Part shown: positions 1 through 8,898 of the stretch, one piece after another
Layout of the letters: every line of letters begins with the position of its first letter
How positions within the stretch are numbered: the first letter of the stretch is position 1
Source of the DNA: Bradyrhizobium sp. 1(2017)
GTDB lineage: Bacteria > Pseudomonadota > Alphaproteobacteria > Rhizobiales > Xanthobacteraceae
Direction: 5' to 3'
Assembly (NCBI RefSeq): GCF_011602485.2
Contig: NZ_CP050022.2
Coordinates: 6,344,001-6,408,000, forward strand
Length of the DNA stretch: 64,000 nt
Made by a program: the position numbers and the translations under genes
Notes under the pieces: generated by a model
The model's input: the letters and a program-made list of their open reading frames with translations, nothing else
What the model was told of the DNA's origin: nothing
Databases searched by the model: none

Positions 1-189
1 GTCGTCCGACCATTCGACCGGCGCGTTGAAGAAGAAGCGCAGCAGCACGGAGGCGCAGACCACGACGAGGTCGGCAGCGAGCAGGACGGCCGCGATCGCG
101 TCGCTGGCGCGCAGCAGCAGCGCGATGCTGCCGTGGCGGCCGGCCGCGACGGGCCCGGCGGCGGTGATTGCCACGTCGGACTTGGTCAT
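1..189 (-). CDS. TRAP transporter small permease (DctQ-type), N-terminal part
   Basis: The first 63 residues of a protein that continues beyond the window edge. A hydrophobic stretch at residues 34-52 is followed by LLRFFFNAPVEWSDD, which matches the R-x-x-FN-x-P-x-x-WS-(D/E) signature at the end of the first membrane helix of DctQ small permeases. It starts 1 nt after the stop of the solute-binding protein gene, so the two are surely one operon. In the family, DctQ pairs with the large permease DctM to drive ion-coupled uptake of carboxylates across the inner membrane. Whether this is a separate DctQ or a DctQ-DctM fusion cannot be seen. Confidence 0.8.
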   Translation of the reverse strand, partial: MTKSDVAITAAGPVAAGRHGSIALLLRASDAIAAVLLAADLVVVCASVLLRFFFNAPVEWSDD

Positions 190-190
190 C

Positions 191-1222
191 TCAGGCTTGC
201 GTCGCGCGGACGATGTCGATGACGGACTTCGAGTCAGGCCGCGCCTTGATGAAGTTCTCGGTCTGCGGCGCGACGCGTTTCTTGAATGCCTCGCGGTCGC
301 ATTCGGCCACCGTCACGCCCTTCTCGGTCAAGGCTGCCAGCGCCTCCTTCTCGACCGCAAGCCCATGGGCACGGGTATCGGCCGCGGCCTTCCTGGCGGC
401 ATCGAGGAAACCTTCGCGCAGCTTCGGGTCCATGCGGTTGAAGGTCATGTCGCTGAAATAGATCGCGAGCGGCGAGAAATTGTGCTGCGTCAGCGCGTAG
501 AATTTCGCGGTTTCGAAGAACTTGCTGGCCAGGATCGTCGGCGGATCGTGCTCCAGGCCGTCGAGCACGCCGGCCTGCAAGGCCGTGTAGATCTCGCCGA
601 ACGCCAGCGGCGTCGCGGCGGCGCCCATGAGCCGCAGGCATTCCGTGATGACGGGATTGGGCAGCGTCCTGATCTTGAGGCCGGCGAGATCCTCCGGCGT
701 CTTCACCGGCTTCTTCGCCAGCACGCTGCGCGAGCCGAAATTGTAGGCCCAGGCAATGATGCGGATGTTGCCGCCCTTGAGCAGCGCGTCCTCGATCGGC
801 TTGGCGGCGCCGGCCTCGAAGGCCTTGGTCTGCTGCGGAAAGCTCGAGAACAGAAAGCCGAGATCGAAGGTGCCGACCAGCGGCACCAGATTGGCCGAGA
901 TCGACGAGCCCGACACCATGAGGTCGATGACGCCGAGCTTCACCGAGTTGATGACATCGATCTCCTGGCCGAGCTGGTTGTCGGGGAAGAACGCGACCTC
1001 GATCTGGTCACCGAGCCCGTTCGCCTTCAGATTCTTGACGAGATTGTCATAGTAGACGCGGCCATTGGCGAATTTGGGATCGTTCGGCAGTGAGGAGGAG
1101 CATTTCAGCTTCAGCGTCGCAGCTTCGGCGCGGCCGATGATGGCGGGGGAGAGCACGAGACCGGCGGTGACCGCCGCGGATGACTTGATGAACGCGCGAC
1201 GGTTCACGGGCACGATGGTCAT
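191..1222 (-). CDS. TRAP transporter solute-binding protein (DctP family)
   Basis: 343 residues, the usual size for DctP. The N-terminus (NRRAFIKSSAAV, then a hydrophobic run ending AEAA) looks like a Tat-type or Sec signal, so the protein should be periplasmic. Family features include the FFPDNQLGQEIDVINSVKLG segment and LKIRTLPNPV, which holds the Arg that binds the ligand carboxylate, followed by AFGEIYTALQAGVLDG. It binds an organic acid and hands it to the DctQ/DctM permease encoded immediately downstream. The substrate cannot be read from the sequence. GGGAGAGA lies about 12 nt before the ATG. Confidence 0.9.
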   Translation of the reverse strand: MTIVPVNRRAFIKSSAAVTAGLVLSPAIIGRAEAATLKLKCSSSLPNDPKFANGRVYYDNLVKNLKANGLGDQIEVAFFPDNQLGQEIDVINSVKLGVIDLMVSGSSISANLVPLVGTFDLGFLFSSFPQQTKAFEAGAAKPIEDALLKGGNIRIIAWAYNFGSRSVLAKKPVKTPEDLAGLKIRTLPNPVITECLRLMGAAATPLAFGEIYTALQAGVLDGLEHDPPTILASKFFETAKFYALTQHNFSPLAIYFSDMTFNRMDPKLREGFLDAARKAAADTRAHGLAVEKEALAALTEKGVTVAECDREAFKKRVAPQTENFIKARPDSKSVIDIVRATQA

Positions 1223-1646
1223 GGCGCGGTCTCTCCCACATTATCTTTTTTGTTCGCCGCAGTCGTTGCCGCAGCCTGTTGCCTCGACTGTATGGCCAAA
1301 GCGACGGCACAGGCAAGCGTGGCCGCCCGCCATCACTGAGCCGCGCGAAGCGCAGCAGTGATCCGCAAGCGCGACGAAACCACCTGAATTCCCGCAGATT
1401 TGCGATGAGTGTCGACCTGCAGCCTGATCTGCGCAACGCCGCTTTCGCGCAGAGCTGGCATCGATCCAATTGATGCATGGATCGATGCACGATTCACATG
1501 GATCAAGCCGAAACGATGCTCCCGGGGTCCGGCAGACGCCCTGCCCCAATTTGCCGCACGGCGAACGTGATCCAGAGCACAGACGGACTCTTGGCGGCCT
1601 CCTAGAAAAAGTGACATCCTCGCGCATTGCCGATGGAGGTGACGTC
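1223..1646. other. Divergent intergenic region, TRAP operon / caspase-like gene
   Basis: Upstream region shared by the divergent dctP and caspase-like genes. No convincing gene is seen in it. Its one clear structure is the inverted repeat at 1458-1488, listed separately. A T-rich run (1246-1251) lies just upstream of dctP. Confidence 0.5.
1458..1488. promoter_or_regulatory. 10-bp perfect inverted repeat, candidate operator
   Basis: GCATCGATCC at 1458-1467 and its exact reverse complement at 1479-1488 are separated by 11 nt. It lies 236 nt upstream of dctP and 159 nt upstream of the caspase-like gene. ATGGATC recurs just beyond it (from 1498). The spacing suits a dimeric regulator of either promoter. 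No regulator gene is adjacent in the window. Confidence 0.4.
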
Positions 1647-3128
1647 ATGCGCCGTCCAGCCTTTTCCAGTTTGCTGCTTGCATCGGGCATTCTCGCGCTC
1701 GCACAGGCGTTGACGCCGACCGGCGCCGCCGCCGAAGCGCGGCTCGCGCTGGTGATCGGCCAATCCGCCTATCGCACGGTGCCGGCGCTGCCCAACGCCG
1801 CCAACGATGCCAAGGGCATGACGGAGCTGCTCGGCAATGCCGGCTTCACCGTCACCACGGCTGCGAATTTGGCGCAGACCGAGATGCGCGCGGCGATCTC
1901 GGATTTCGCCGGCAAGGTCAGCGCCAGCGGCGCCGATACCGTCGCCTTGGTGTTCTATGCCGGCCATGGCCTGCAGATCGACGGCGAGAACTATCTCGTT
2001 CCCGTCGATCTCGATCCCAAGCGCGAGGCCGACATTCCGCTCCAGGGCGTGCGGCTGAACGACATGCTCAACACGCTGGGCGCGCTGCCGACGCGGGCGC
2101 GCATCTTCATGCTGGATGCCTGCCGCAACAATCCGTTCCCCGCGCTCAGCGGCGCCGGACACGGGCTGGCGATCGTCGACACCAAGGCCGGCGCGCCCGG
2201 CTCCTTCATCTCCTATTCGACCTCGCCCGGAGCCGAGGCGGAGGACGGAAACGGCATCGACAGCCCCTACACCGCGGCCGTGCTGACCGTCGCCAAGCAG
2301 CCCAATCTGCCGATCGAGGAGGTGTTCAAGCGCATCCGCGTCGCCGTGGCACAATCGACCGACGGCCGGCAGATCCCCTGGGAAAGCTCGTCGCTGACCA
2401 CCGACTTCAAGTTCTTCGGCGAGAGCAGCGGCAGCACGCCCGCTCTGCCCGGCGCATCCGCGATGGCACTCGCCGGCGGCACGCGCAGCCTCGAGGACTG
2501 GCGCAAGGAATTGCGCGGCAAGCCGGCCATGGCCGCCTATGAGTTGGTGATCACCGAGGACACCGTCGAGGCATATCAGGCCTATATCGAGCTCTACGCG
2601 CAGGACACCCGCACGCCGCGCCTGCGCACGGTGCTGGAGCGGCGCCGCCAGATGCTGGCCTGGGAGCGCGCCACCGCGATCAACACCCGCGCCTCGTTCG
2701 AGGCCTATCTTGCCAATTGGGACAACAGCGACCTCGCCGCGACCGCACGCAGGCTGCTGCTTCGCGTCCAGAACCGCAACTATGGCCAGCCCGTTGCCGC
2801 CGCTGCGACGCCTGTCCCGGTCGCCGTCGCGATGGCACCGACCTGCCCGTGCTCGACGCCGACACCGCCGGCAACGCCCGCCAATCCGAGCGTGGCACCC
2901 ATCATCAAGAAGCGCGTCGACGACACGCCGCCCAAGCGCAAGGTCGTCGAAACGCCGCCCAGGCGCCGGCCCGCTCCGCCGCCCGAAGAAGTGGTCTATG
3001 AGCGCGCGCCGCCCCCCGGCCCGCCGCCCGGCGCCGTGATGCAGGGTATCGGTATCGGCGTCGGAATTGGTCTCGGCATGGGAGGCGGCCGCGGCGGCGA
3101 TTATCACAATGGCCGCGGCCGGTACTGA
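1647..3128 (+). CDS. Secreted caspase-family (peptidase C14) protein
   Basis: 493 residues from the ATG at 1647, chosen because GGAGGT sits 6 nt upstream and a clean signal peptide follows (MRRPAFSSLLLASGIL...AAAEA). The metacaspase p20 fold covers residues 31-270. LALVIGQSAY is the first strand, YAGHG carries catalytic His107, and LDACRNNPF carries catalytic Cys159. After the peptidase domain come a helical region and a Pro-rich stretch. The tail is Gly-rich (GIGIGVGIGLGMGGGRGG), like surface-associated tails. Both catalytic residues are present, so protease activity is plausible in the periplasm. The usual fused partner domains (SEL1, WD40, formylglycine-type) are absent. The perfect palindrome at 3165 follows directly. 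Confidence 0.85.
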   Translation: MRRPAFSSLLLASGILALAQALTPTGAAAEARLALVIGQSAYRTVPALPNAANDAKGMTELLGNAGFTVTTAANLAQTEMRAAISDFAGKVSASGADTVALVFYAGHGLQIDGENYLVPVDLDPKREADIPLQGVRLNDMLNTLGALPTRARIFMLDACRNNPFPALSGAGHGLAIVDTKAGAPGSFISYSTSPGAEAEDGNGIDSPYTAAVLTVAKQPNLPIEEVFKRIRVAVAQSTDGRQIPWESSSLTTDFKFFGESSGSTPALPGASAMALAGGTRSLEDWRKELRGKPAMAAYELVITEDTVEAYQAYIELYAQDTRTPRLRTVLERRRQMLAWERATAINTRASFEAYLANWDNSDLAATARRLLLRVQNRNYGQPVAAAATPVPVAVAMAPTCPCSTPTPPATPANPSVAPIIKKRVDDTPPKRKVVETPPRRRPAPPPEEVVYERAPPPGPPPGAVMQGIGIGVGIGLGMGGGRGGDYHNGRGRY

Positions 3129-3164
3129 GGCTGCTGCCTGACACGGAGGACCAATTTGTCCTCC

Positions 3165-3242
3165 GTCATTGCGAGCGAAGCGAAGCAATCCAGAGTCTTT
3201 CCGCGGAAGGATCCTGGATTGCTTCGCTTCGCTCGCAATGAC
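3165..3242. repeat. Intergenic palindromic repeat, GTCATTGC type
   Basis: A perfect 29-bp inverted repeat: arms 3165-3193 and 3214-3242, loop 20 nt. The outer ends read GTCATTGCGAG and CTCGCAATGAC. Such elements are scattered through Bradyrhizobium and Rhodopseudomonas genomes. As RNA it would fold into a strong hairpin after the caspase-like gene and may stop transcription before the SulP gene. Confidence 0.9.
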
Positions 3243-3333
3243 GATGGTGTAGAGAAATTGCGTCTGCCGCTTCCCGATACGGAAAATGCTGTAGTCTGAT
3301 CGGCCGAACAGTCTTTCCAGGGACTCTCCATCG

Positions 3334-5013
3334 ATGCCGCACGACGATCACGCCAAGGACTCAGCCAAGCATCCATGGCCGCTCTTCCGCTCGCTCGCAT
3401 CCTATTCCCTGCCCGGCGATCTCATCGCCGGCCTGACGCTGGCGGCGATCGCGATTCCCGAGCAAATGGCCACGGCGCGGCTCGGCGGTTTCTCACCTCA
3501 GATCGGCTTCTTCGCCTTCATGGCGGGCTCGCTCGGCTTCGCCTTGCTCGGCGGCAACCGCTTCCTGTCCTGCGGTGCGGATTCCACGATCACGCCGATC
3601 TTCGCCGGCGGGCTTGCCGCGCTCGCCGCCGCCGGCTCGCCCGAATATCAGGGACTTGCGATCGCGCTGGCGATGATGGTCGGCGCGATGATGCTCGCCG
3701 GCGGTGCCTTCCGCCTCGGCGGCATCGCCAACCTCCTGTCGGTGCCGGTGATGGTCGGCTTCCTCGCCGGCATCTCCGTCCATATCATCATGTCGCAATT
3801 GCCGGGCGTGCTGGGACTGGCATCGCCGACCGGACCGATGCTTGACCGCATCGGCGTGCTGGCAAGCGAGCTCGGCCGCACCAATCCCCTGACGCTCAGC
3901 ATCGGCTTCGGCGTGCTCGCAATGGTCTTCGTCTCCGAGAAGATCAGTGCGAAAATTCCGGGCGCGCTGATCGGGCTCGCCGGCGCGACGCTGGCCGTGA
4001 TCGCGCTCGACCTCGAAAGCAGAGGCGTCAGCGTCGTTGGCGCCGTGCCGGGCACCCTGCCACGGCCGACCCTGCCCGACCTTGCGCCGGAGCAATGGGT
4101 GCGCCTCGTGCCGCTCGCCTTCGTGATCGCCATCGTGGTGATGGTGCAGACCGCCGCGACGACGCGCTCATTCCCGTCCGATCCCGACAAGCCCGCCGAC
4201 GTCGATCGCGATTTCCTTGGTGCCGGCGCGGGCAGCGTGCTGTCCGGCCTGTTCGGTGCCTTTCCGGTCAACGCCAGTCCGCCGCGAACGGGGATCGTCG
4301 CGGAGACGGGCGGGCAGTCGCAACTGGCAGGCCTTGCTGCTGCGGCAATCGTGCTGGCGCTGCTCGCCTTCGGCACGGGACTTCTCCAGCACGTTCCGGA
4401 CGCGGCGCTCGGCGGCATCCTGCTGTTCGTGGCACTGCGTATCGTCAGGGTGAAGCAGATCGTCACGATCTACCGCCAATCTCGAAGCGAATTTCTGCTG
4501 ATCGTCGCCACCGCTGCGCTGATCATCGTGCTGCCGATCCAGCAGGGCGCGTTCCTCGGCATCATGCTGTCGCTGCTGCACGGCATCTGGAGCACGACGC
4601 GCGCGCGGCTCGTCGAGTTCGAGCGCGTGCCGGGCACCACGATCTGGTGGCCGGCACATCCGCACATCACGGGCGAGCGCATCAAGGGCGTCGCCGTGAT
4701 CGGGCTCCAGGCGCCGCTGACGTTCCTCAATGCGCCGGGTTTTCGCAGCGACGTGGCGAAGGTGCTCGGCGCGGCGGCGCCGCAACTGCTGGTGCTGGAG
4801 GCCAGCGGCATGGTGGAGATCGACTTCACCGCCGCACAGATCCTGCTCGATGTCTTCAAGGTCTGCCGCGAGCAGGGCGTCACGGTGGCGCTGGCGCGGC
4901 TGGAATCCGTGCGCGCGCAGGACGCGTTCGAGCGCTTCGGATTGTTCGACGCCCTGCCCAGGGAGAACGTGTTTCGCAGCGTGGACGAGGCGGTGCGCAA
5001 GCTGGCGAAATAG
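3334..5013 (+). CDS. SulP-family anion transporter with STAS domain
   Basis: 559 residues, normal for SulP/SLC26. The N-terminal segment SYSLPGDLIAGLTLAAIAIPEQMATARLG is the family's first-helix signature. About ten to twelve membrane helices follow up to residue 425, including FPVNASPPRTGIVAETGG. Residues 440-555 form a cytoplasmic STAS domain (LLVLEASGMVEIDFTAAQILL). The family carries sulfate, bicarbonate or dicarboxylates as anion-proton or anion-sodium symport. Substrate cannot be assigned here; no sulfate or carbonic anhydrase gene lies nearby. It is transcribed alone, starting 91 nt after the palindromic repeat. Confidence 0.9.
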   Translation: MPHDDHAKDSAKHPWPLFRSLASYSLPGDLIAGLTLAAIAIPEQMATARLGGFSPQIGFFAFMAGSLGFALLGGNRFLSCGADSTITPIFAGGLAALAAAGSPEYQGLAIALAMMVGAMMLAGGAFRLGGIANLLSVPVMVGFLAGISVHIIMSQLPGVLGLASPTGPMLDRIGVLASELGRTNPLTLSIGFGVLAMVFVSEKISAKIPGALIGLAGATLAVIALDLESRGVSVVGAVPGTLPRPTLPDLAPEQWVRLVPLAFVIAIVVMVQTAATTRSFPSDPDKPADVDRDFLGAGAGSVLSGLFGAFPVNASPPRTGIVAETGGQSQLAGLAAAAIVLALLAFGTGLLQHVPDAALGGILLFVALRIVRVKQIVTIYRQSRSEFLLIVATAALIIVLPIQQGAFLGIMLSLLHGIWSTTRARLVEFERVPGTTIWWPAHPHITGERIKGVAVIGLQAPLTFLNAPGFRSDVAKVLGAAAPQLLVLEASGMVEIDFTAAQILLDVFKVCREQGVTVALARLESVRAQDAFERFGLFDALPRENVFRSVDEAVRKLAK

Positions 5014-5019
5014 CCGCGT

Positions 5020-5382
5020 TCACGACGCCAATGTCGGATGATCCCGCTGCACCGTCTCGCGGATCCAGGCGGCGTGAATCGCGCGAAACAGGATCTGCGC
5101 GGTCTTGAGGTCGTTCGCCTTCATGCAGAGATTGACGATGCGATGGACCGCGTCGTCGCGCATCAGCCCATCTGAGATCTTCATCGCGATCTCCATCGCG
5201 ACCTTGGCCGCGCGTTCGTAGCGCTCGCTCTCGCGCTTGTCGTTGTGTGCGGAGCCCGCCGCGCTCACAGACGCAGCCTCACAGATCGCGCGGATGCGCC
5301 CGGCGGCTTCGATGTCGCCGAGCGGTCCGTCGATGGCTTCGTCCCAGATGTCCCCCGGCTTGCCCCTCGCGAACCACTTCAT
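5020..5382 (-). CDS. Conserved hypothetical protein, cytoplasmic
   Basis: 120 residues from the ATG at 5382 (MKWFARGKPGDIWDEAIDG), preceded by GGTGGGG. An upstream in-frame TTG at 5409 would add nine residues. The protein is soluble, rich in charged and Ala residues, and predicted mostly helical. The half ending KANDLKTAQILFRAIHAAWIRE resembles a helical-repeat fold, but no family is recognised. Its 3' end lies 6 nt from the convergent SulP gene. Confidence 0.55.
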   Translation of the reverse strand: MKWFARGKPGDIWDEAIDGPLGDIEAAGRIRAICEAASVSAAGSAHNDKRESERYERAAKVAMEIAMKISDGLMRDDAVHRIVNLCMKANDLKTAQILFRAIHAAWIRETVQRDHPTLAS

Positions 5383-5436
5383 CGCCCCACCATCTGCGGC
5401 CTTCGGCAATATTGCCGCGCTTCATCTTTGACGCAT

Positions 5437-6729
5437 TCAGGAGATGCGGCGCGGTCCGATCGCCTCGAACTGCGCCTTCTGCTCGTCGTTCAGCGTCGCG
5501 TAGAAATCGTCGAGCGCCGCGCGCACCGACTTGATCCCGTCCAGCATCACCTCGAGCCGCTTGCGGATTGCGGCCATGCGGGCCGGCGGTGTCATCACCT
5601 CATTGGGCTCGCAGGCCGCCTTGAGCGATGCGCTGACTTTGGCGCTGGTATCCTGGAGCACCTGAAGCGCCGCGCGCTGGATGTCGCCCGGACGAAGCCT
5701 CTCTTCGATCGCGGCACCGGGCCAATCGAATGCGGCGGAGGCGGTGCAAGTCTGCACCGGCGATCCGCTCGCATTGTTCGACGCCGTCGTGCGGCGCTGA
5801 TCATCAGCCAGCGCATTGAAGCGCGCCTTCTGCTCGTCCGTGAGCGAACCGTAGAAATGGTCGAGCGCCGGCTGGACCAGCTCGACCGCCTTCTGCATCG
5901 CCTCGACACGCTGCTGCATCGCCGCGAGCCGGCCGGGAGCCGTCGCCGCGGCCTGCGTCGGGCAGGATGTGCGGATCAGCGCTGCCGCGTCGATCGAGGC
6001 GTTGCCGAGCGCATCGAGCGCGGCACCTTGCGCATCCGTCGGCTGCACGGCGGCTGCGATCTGGTCGATCGGCAGGCCGACGATGGCTCGGCGATCGCTG
6101 CCGCAGAGCTGATCGAGCGGCGCGCTGCGCGCCCGCCGCCGTCCCTGCGGCTGCTGCGGCAGGTAGGCCGACAGGCGATCATAGCCATAGGGGCCGAAAA
6201 TCCCGGCATAGATGTCCGGATAGCCATAGCCCCAGAAGCCGAGCCCGTCGCCCCAGATCGTGTAGTCGTAGAGATCGTTATATGCGAACGGCCAGAACAG
6301 CGGCCCGACCCAACCATAGCCGCCACCCGCATGTTGCCACCATCCGCTGCTCGCGCCGCTCCAGCCGGCCAGTGCGGCCGCGGCGACGAACTGCGCACGG
6401 GCCGCCGGATTGCTGATCAGCCGGCCATTGCGGAATGCGCTGGAATTCAGGGCGCTGCGGAAGTTCGCGGGGCGGATCGCGGCATTGCGGATCTGACCGA
6501 AATTGGGGCCTCCGCGCCGGGCGCCGGTCGTGAATCGCATGGCGCGATGATGCCCGCCATGCGCATGCCCGCCGCCGTGGCCGCGGACATGGCCGCCATG
6601 GTGACCGCCGCCGCGCCCGCCGCCATGGCCGCCTCCGTGGCCTCCGCCATGTCCACCCTTCGCGAACGCCGCACCCGCCAGCATGCAGGCAAATGCCACC
6701 GCTGCAATTCCAATGACCGGTCGCATCAT
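5437..6729 (-). CDS. Periplasmic protein with two LTxxQ/Spy-like motifs
   Basis: 430 residues. A signal peptide (MMRPVIGIAAVAFACMLAGAAFA) is followed by a Gly/His-rich stretch at about residues 25-65. The middle is aromatic- and Gly-rich (GYGWVGPLFWPFAYNDLYDY). The C-terminal half holds two similar helical units, each ending in an LTxxQ-type motif: FYGSLTDEQKARFNAL and FYATLNDEQKAQFEAI. Conserved Cys pairs accompany the units. LTxxQ proteins (Spy, CpxP, ZraP) are periplasmic chaperones or metal sensors. The His-rich segment hints at metal binding, but the actual role is unknown. Confidence 0.75.
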   Translation of the reverse strand: MMRPVIGIAAVAFACMLAGAAFAKGGHGGGHGGGHGGGRGGGHHGGHVRGHGGGHAHGGHHRAMRFTTGARRGGPNFGQIRNAAIRPANFRSALNSSAFRNGRLISNPAARAQFVAAAALAGWSGASSGWWQHAGGGYGWVGPLFWPFAYNDLYDYTIWGDGLGFWGYGYPDIYAGIFGPYGYDRLSAYLPQQPQGRRRARSAPLDQLCGSDRRAIVGLPIDQIAAAVQPTDAQGAALDALGNASIDAAALIRTSCPTQAAATAPGRLAAMQQRVEAMQKAVELVQPALDHFYGSLTDEQKARFNALADDQRRTTASNNASGSPVQTCTASAAFDWPGAAIEERLRPGDIQRAALQVLQDTSAKVSASLKAACEPNEVMTPPARMAAIRKRLEVMLDGIKSVRAALDDFYATLNDEQKAQFEAIGPRRIS

Positions 6730-6828
6730 TGCACCCTCCCGCGCAAAGCCCTGCCATTGAGCATCGGAAATTGGCGGGAATTGGAACCGGCAGCAGTGCC
6801 GAAAGTTCCCGGGCCGAGCAGCGGGCCC

Positions 6829-8259
6829 CTATGCCTGCGGCACGATCTTGCCGGGGTTGAAGATATTGAGTGGATCGAGCGCCTTTTTCAGCGCCCGCAT
6901 CGCATCCAGCGCTTCAGGGCCAAGCTCGGCCTTGAGATATTTCTGCTTGCCCTGGCCGATGCCGTGCTCGCCGGTGCAGGTGCCGTCCATCGCCTGCGCG
7001 CGCTCGACCAGGCGATGCATGAACTCTTCGCCGCGCGCCATCTCGTCGGCGTCGTTGGTGTCACACACCAGCGAGCAATGGAAATTGCCGTCGCCGACAT
7101 GGCCGACGATCGGCGACAGCAGGTTGAGACGCCTCAGATCCTCCTCGGTCTCGCTGACGCAATCGGCGAGCCGCGAGATCGGCACGCAGACGTCGGTTGC
7201 GACCACGCCGATGCTGTCGCCGGGTCGCAGCGCCTTCACCGACCAATAGGCGTCGTGCCGCGCCTGCCACAGCTTGGTGCGATCCTCAGGCTTGGTGGTC
7301 CAGGAGAACTCACCACCGCCGCAATCTTTTGCGATCTCGCCAAAGGCCTTGGACTGCTCGGCGACCTCGATCTCGCTGCCGTGGAATTCCATCAGCAAGA
7401 GTGGCGTCTCCGGCAGCGTCAGCTTGGAATAGGCGTTGCAGGCCTGCACCTGCGCGGCGTTGAGCAGCTCGATGCGAGCCACGGGAATGCCGGTTTGGAT
7501 CGCCAGGATCACGGCCTGACACGCGCCGTGCACGGTCTCGAACGACACCGCGCCAGCCGCGATGGTCTCGGGAATGCCGCGGAGGCGAATGGTGAGCTCG
7601 GAGATGATGCCGAGCGTGCCTTCGGCGCCGACGAACAGATGCGTGAGGTCATAGCCCGCCGAGGATTTCTTGGCGCGCGTGCCTGTCGTGATGATCTCGC
7701 CGTCGCCGCGCACCACCTTCAGCGCCAGCACGCTGTCGCGCATGGTGCCGTAGCGCACCGCATTGGTGCCGGAGGCGCGGGTCGAGGCCATGCCGCCCAG
7801 CGAAGCATCCGCGCCGGGATCGATCGGGAAGAACAGGCCCTGGTCGCGCAGATGCTCGTTGAGCGCCTTGCGGGTGACGCCGGGCTGGATCACGCAGTCG
7901 AGGTCCTCGGCATGCACCGCGAGCACCTTGTTCATGTCGCGCAGGTCGATCGAAATGCCCCCCGCAGGCGCGTTGACCTGGCCCTCGAGCGAGGTGCCGG
8001 TGCCGAAGGGAATGACGGGGACGCGGTTCTTGGCGCAGATCCGCACCACGTCCTGGATGTCGGCGGTCTCCTGCGCCATCACGACGCCGTCAGGCGGCTG
8101 GTTGACGATCCATGTGGTGGTATGGCCGTGCTGCTCGCGAACGGCCTGCGAGGTGATGAGGCGGTTGCCGAAGCGTGCGGCAAGCTGCTCCAGCGCGCTT
8201 GCGAGGGCTTTCGGCTCCGGCCGCGGCGGATTATTGGTGATGGTGGTGCCCACGGACAT
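6829..8259 (-). CDS. FAD-linked oxidase, GlcD / D-lactate dehydrogenase type
   Basis: 476 residues from the ATG at 8259, which follows GGGAGG very closely; in-frame ATGs at 8289 and 8304 are alternatives. The PCMH-type FAD domain is clear (PVIPFGTGTSLEGQVNAPAGG, then DPGADASLGGMASTRASGTN). The C-terminal FAD-oxidase domain carries HVGDGNFHCSL and CTGEHGIGQGK. These enzymes oxidise 2-hydroxy acids such as D-lactate, glycolate or D-2-hydroxyglutarate and pass electrons to quinone or cytochrome c. The overall form is closest to cytochrome-linked D-lactate dehydrogenase. The thioesterase gene starts 77 nt away, divergently. Confidence 0.85.
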   Translation of the reverse strand: MSVGTTITNNPPRPEPKALASALEQLAARFGNRLITSQAVREQHGHTTTWIVNQPPDGVVMAQETADIQDVVRICAKNRVPVIPFGTGTSLEGQVNAPAGGISIDLRDMNKVLAVHAEDLDCVIQPGVTRKALNEHLRDQGLFFPIDPGADASLGGMASTRASGTNAVRYGTMRDSVLALKVVRGDGEIITTGTRAKKSSAGYDLTHLFVGAEGTLGIISELTIRLRGIPETIAAGAVSFETVHGACQAVILAIQTGIPVARIELLNAAQVQACNAYSKLTLPETPLLLMEFHGSEIEVAEQSKAFGEIAKDCGGGEFSWTTKPEDRTKLWQARHDAYWSVKALRPGDSIGVVATDVCVPISRLADCVSETEEDLRRLNLLSPIVGHVGDGNFHCSLVCDTNDADEMARGEEFMHRLVERAQAMDGTCTGEHGIGQGKQKYLKAELGPEALDAMRALKKALDPLNIFNPGKIVPQA

Positions 8260-8336
8260 TCCTCCCGAGAGAAGAACCGTGGCAAAGGACATAAAACCGG
8301 TCAAGTCAAGCGATCGGACGCATAACAGGAAGAAAC

Positions 8337-8846
8337 ATGCCCGAGACTGCCGCCCCAGCGCCCCCAGCAGAGCCGTTTCGCGCCTCGATCATGCAGATCG
8401 AGCCGCAATGGATCGACTATAATGGCCATCTCAACATGGCCTATTACAACGTGATGTTCGACCGCGCGATCGACCAGCTCTGGCTCGAGCTCGGGATGGG
8501 GCCGGCCTACATGAAGGAGCGCGGCGGCTCGAGCTTCACCGCCGAATGCCACGTGCGCTATTTGCGCGAGATCCATCTCGGCGATCCCGTGCAGATCTTC
8601 GTCTGGCTGCTGGAGGCCGACGACAAGCGGCTGCACACGTTCGAGGAGATGCGGCACGCAACCGAAGGCTGGCTGTCGGCAACCTCCGAGAACATGTCGC
8701 TGCACATGGACATGACGGCGCGGCGCGTTGCGCCGTTTCCGGCCGATATAAGCCAGCGGATCGCTGCGGTCAGAAAGGCCCACAGCGCCGCCACGCGACC
8801 CGAGGGCATCGGCCGAAACGTGGCGATGCCCTCGAAGCGGTCATAG
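8337..8846 (+). CDS. Hot-dog fold thioesterase-family protein
   Basis: 169 residues. IDYNGHLNMAYYNVMFDRA matches the (D/Y)xNxHxNNxxY signature of 4-hydroxybenzoyl-CoA-type thioesterases, with Asp/Asn in the catalytic region. ECHVRYLREIHLGDPVQIFVWLL is the central hot-dog strand region. Close relatives hydrolyse acyl-CoA esters, and some form the thioesterase part of carnitine dehydrogenase fusions (betainyl-CoA thioesterase). The ATG has AGGAAGAAAC just upstream. The acyl substrate is not evident. Confidence 0.8.
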   Translation: MPETAAPAPPAEPFRASIMQIEPQWIDYNGHLNMAYYNVMFDRAIDQLWLELGMGPAYMKERGGSSFTAECHVRYLREIHLGDPVQIFVWLLEADDKRLHTFEEMRHATEGWLSATSENMSLHMDMTARRVAPFPADISQRIAAVRKAHSAATRPEGIGRNVAMPSKRS

Positions 8847-8898
8847 GTGTCGGTGCTCGTGATTCACCTTATCCCGGGCGGGAGGTGGACACGCTGCG

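Noticed and set aside
1602..3188. 528-residue open frame antisense to the caspase-like gene
   Set aside because: Low-complexity Arg/Gly/Ala protein with no motifs, fully overlapping a gene with signal peptide and catalytic motifs; a by-product of high GC.
5245..8325. 1026-residue open frame opposite the LTxxQ and FAD oxidase genes
   Set aside because: Spans two well-supported genes on the other strand; its composition (Arg, Ala, His, Asp) is a mirror of their codons.
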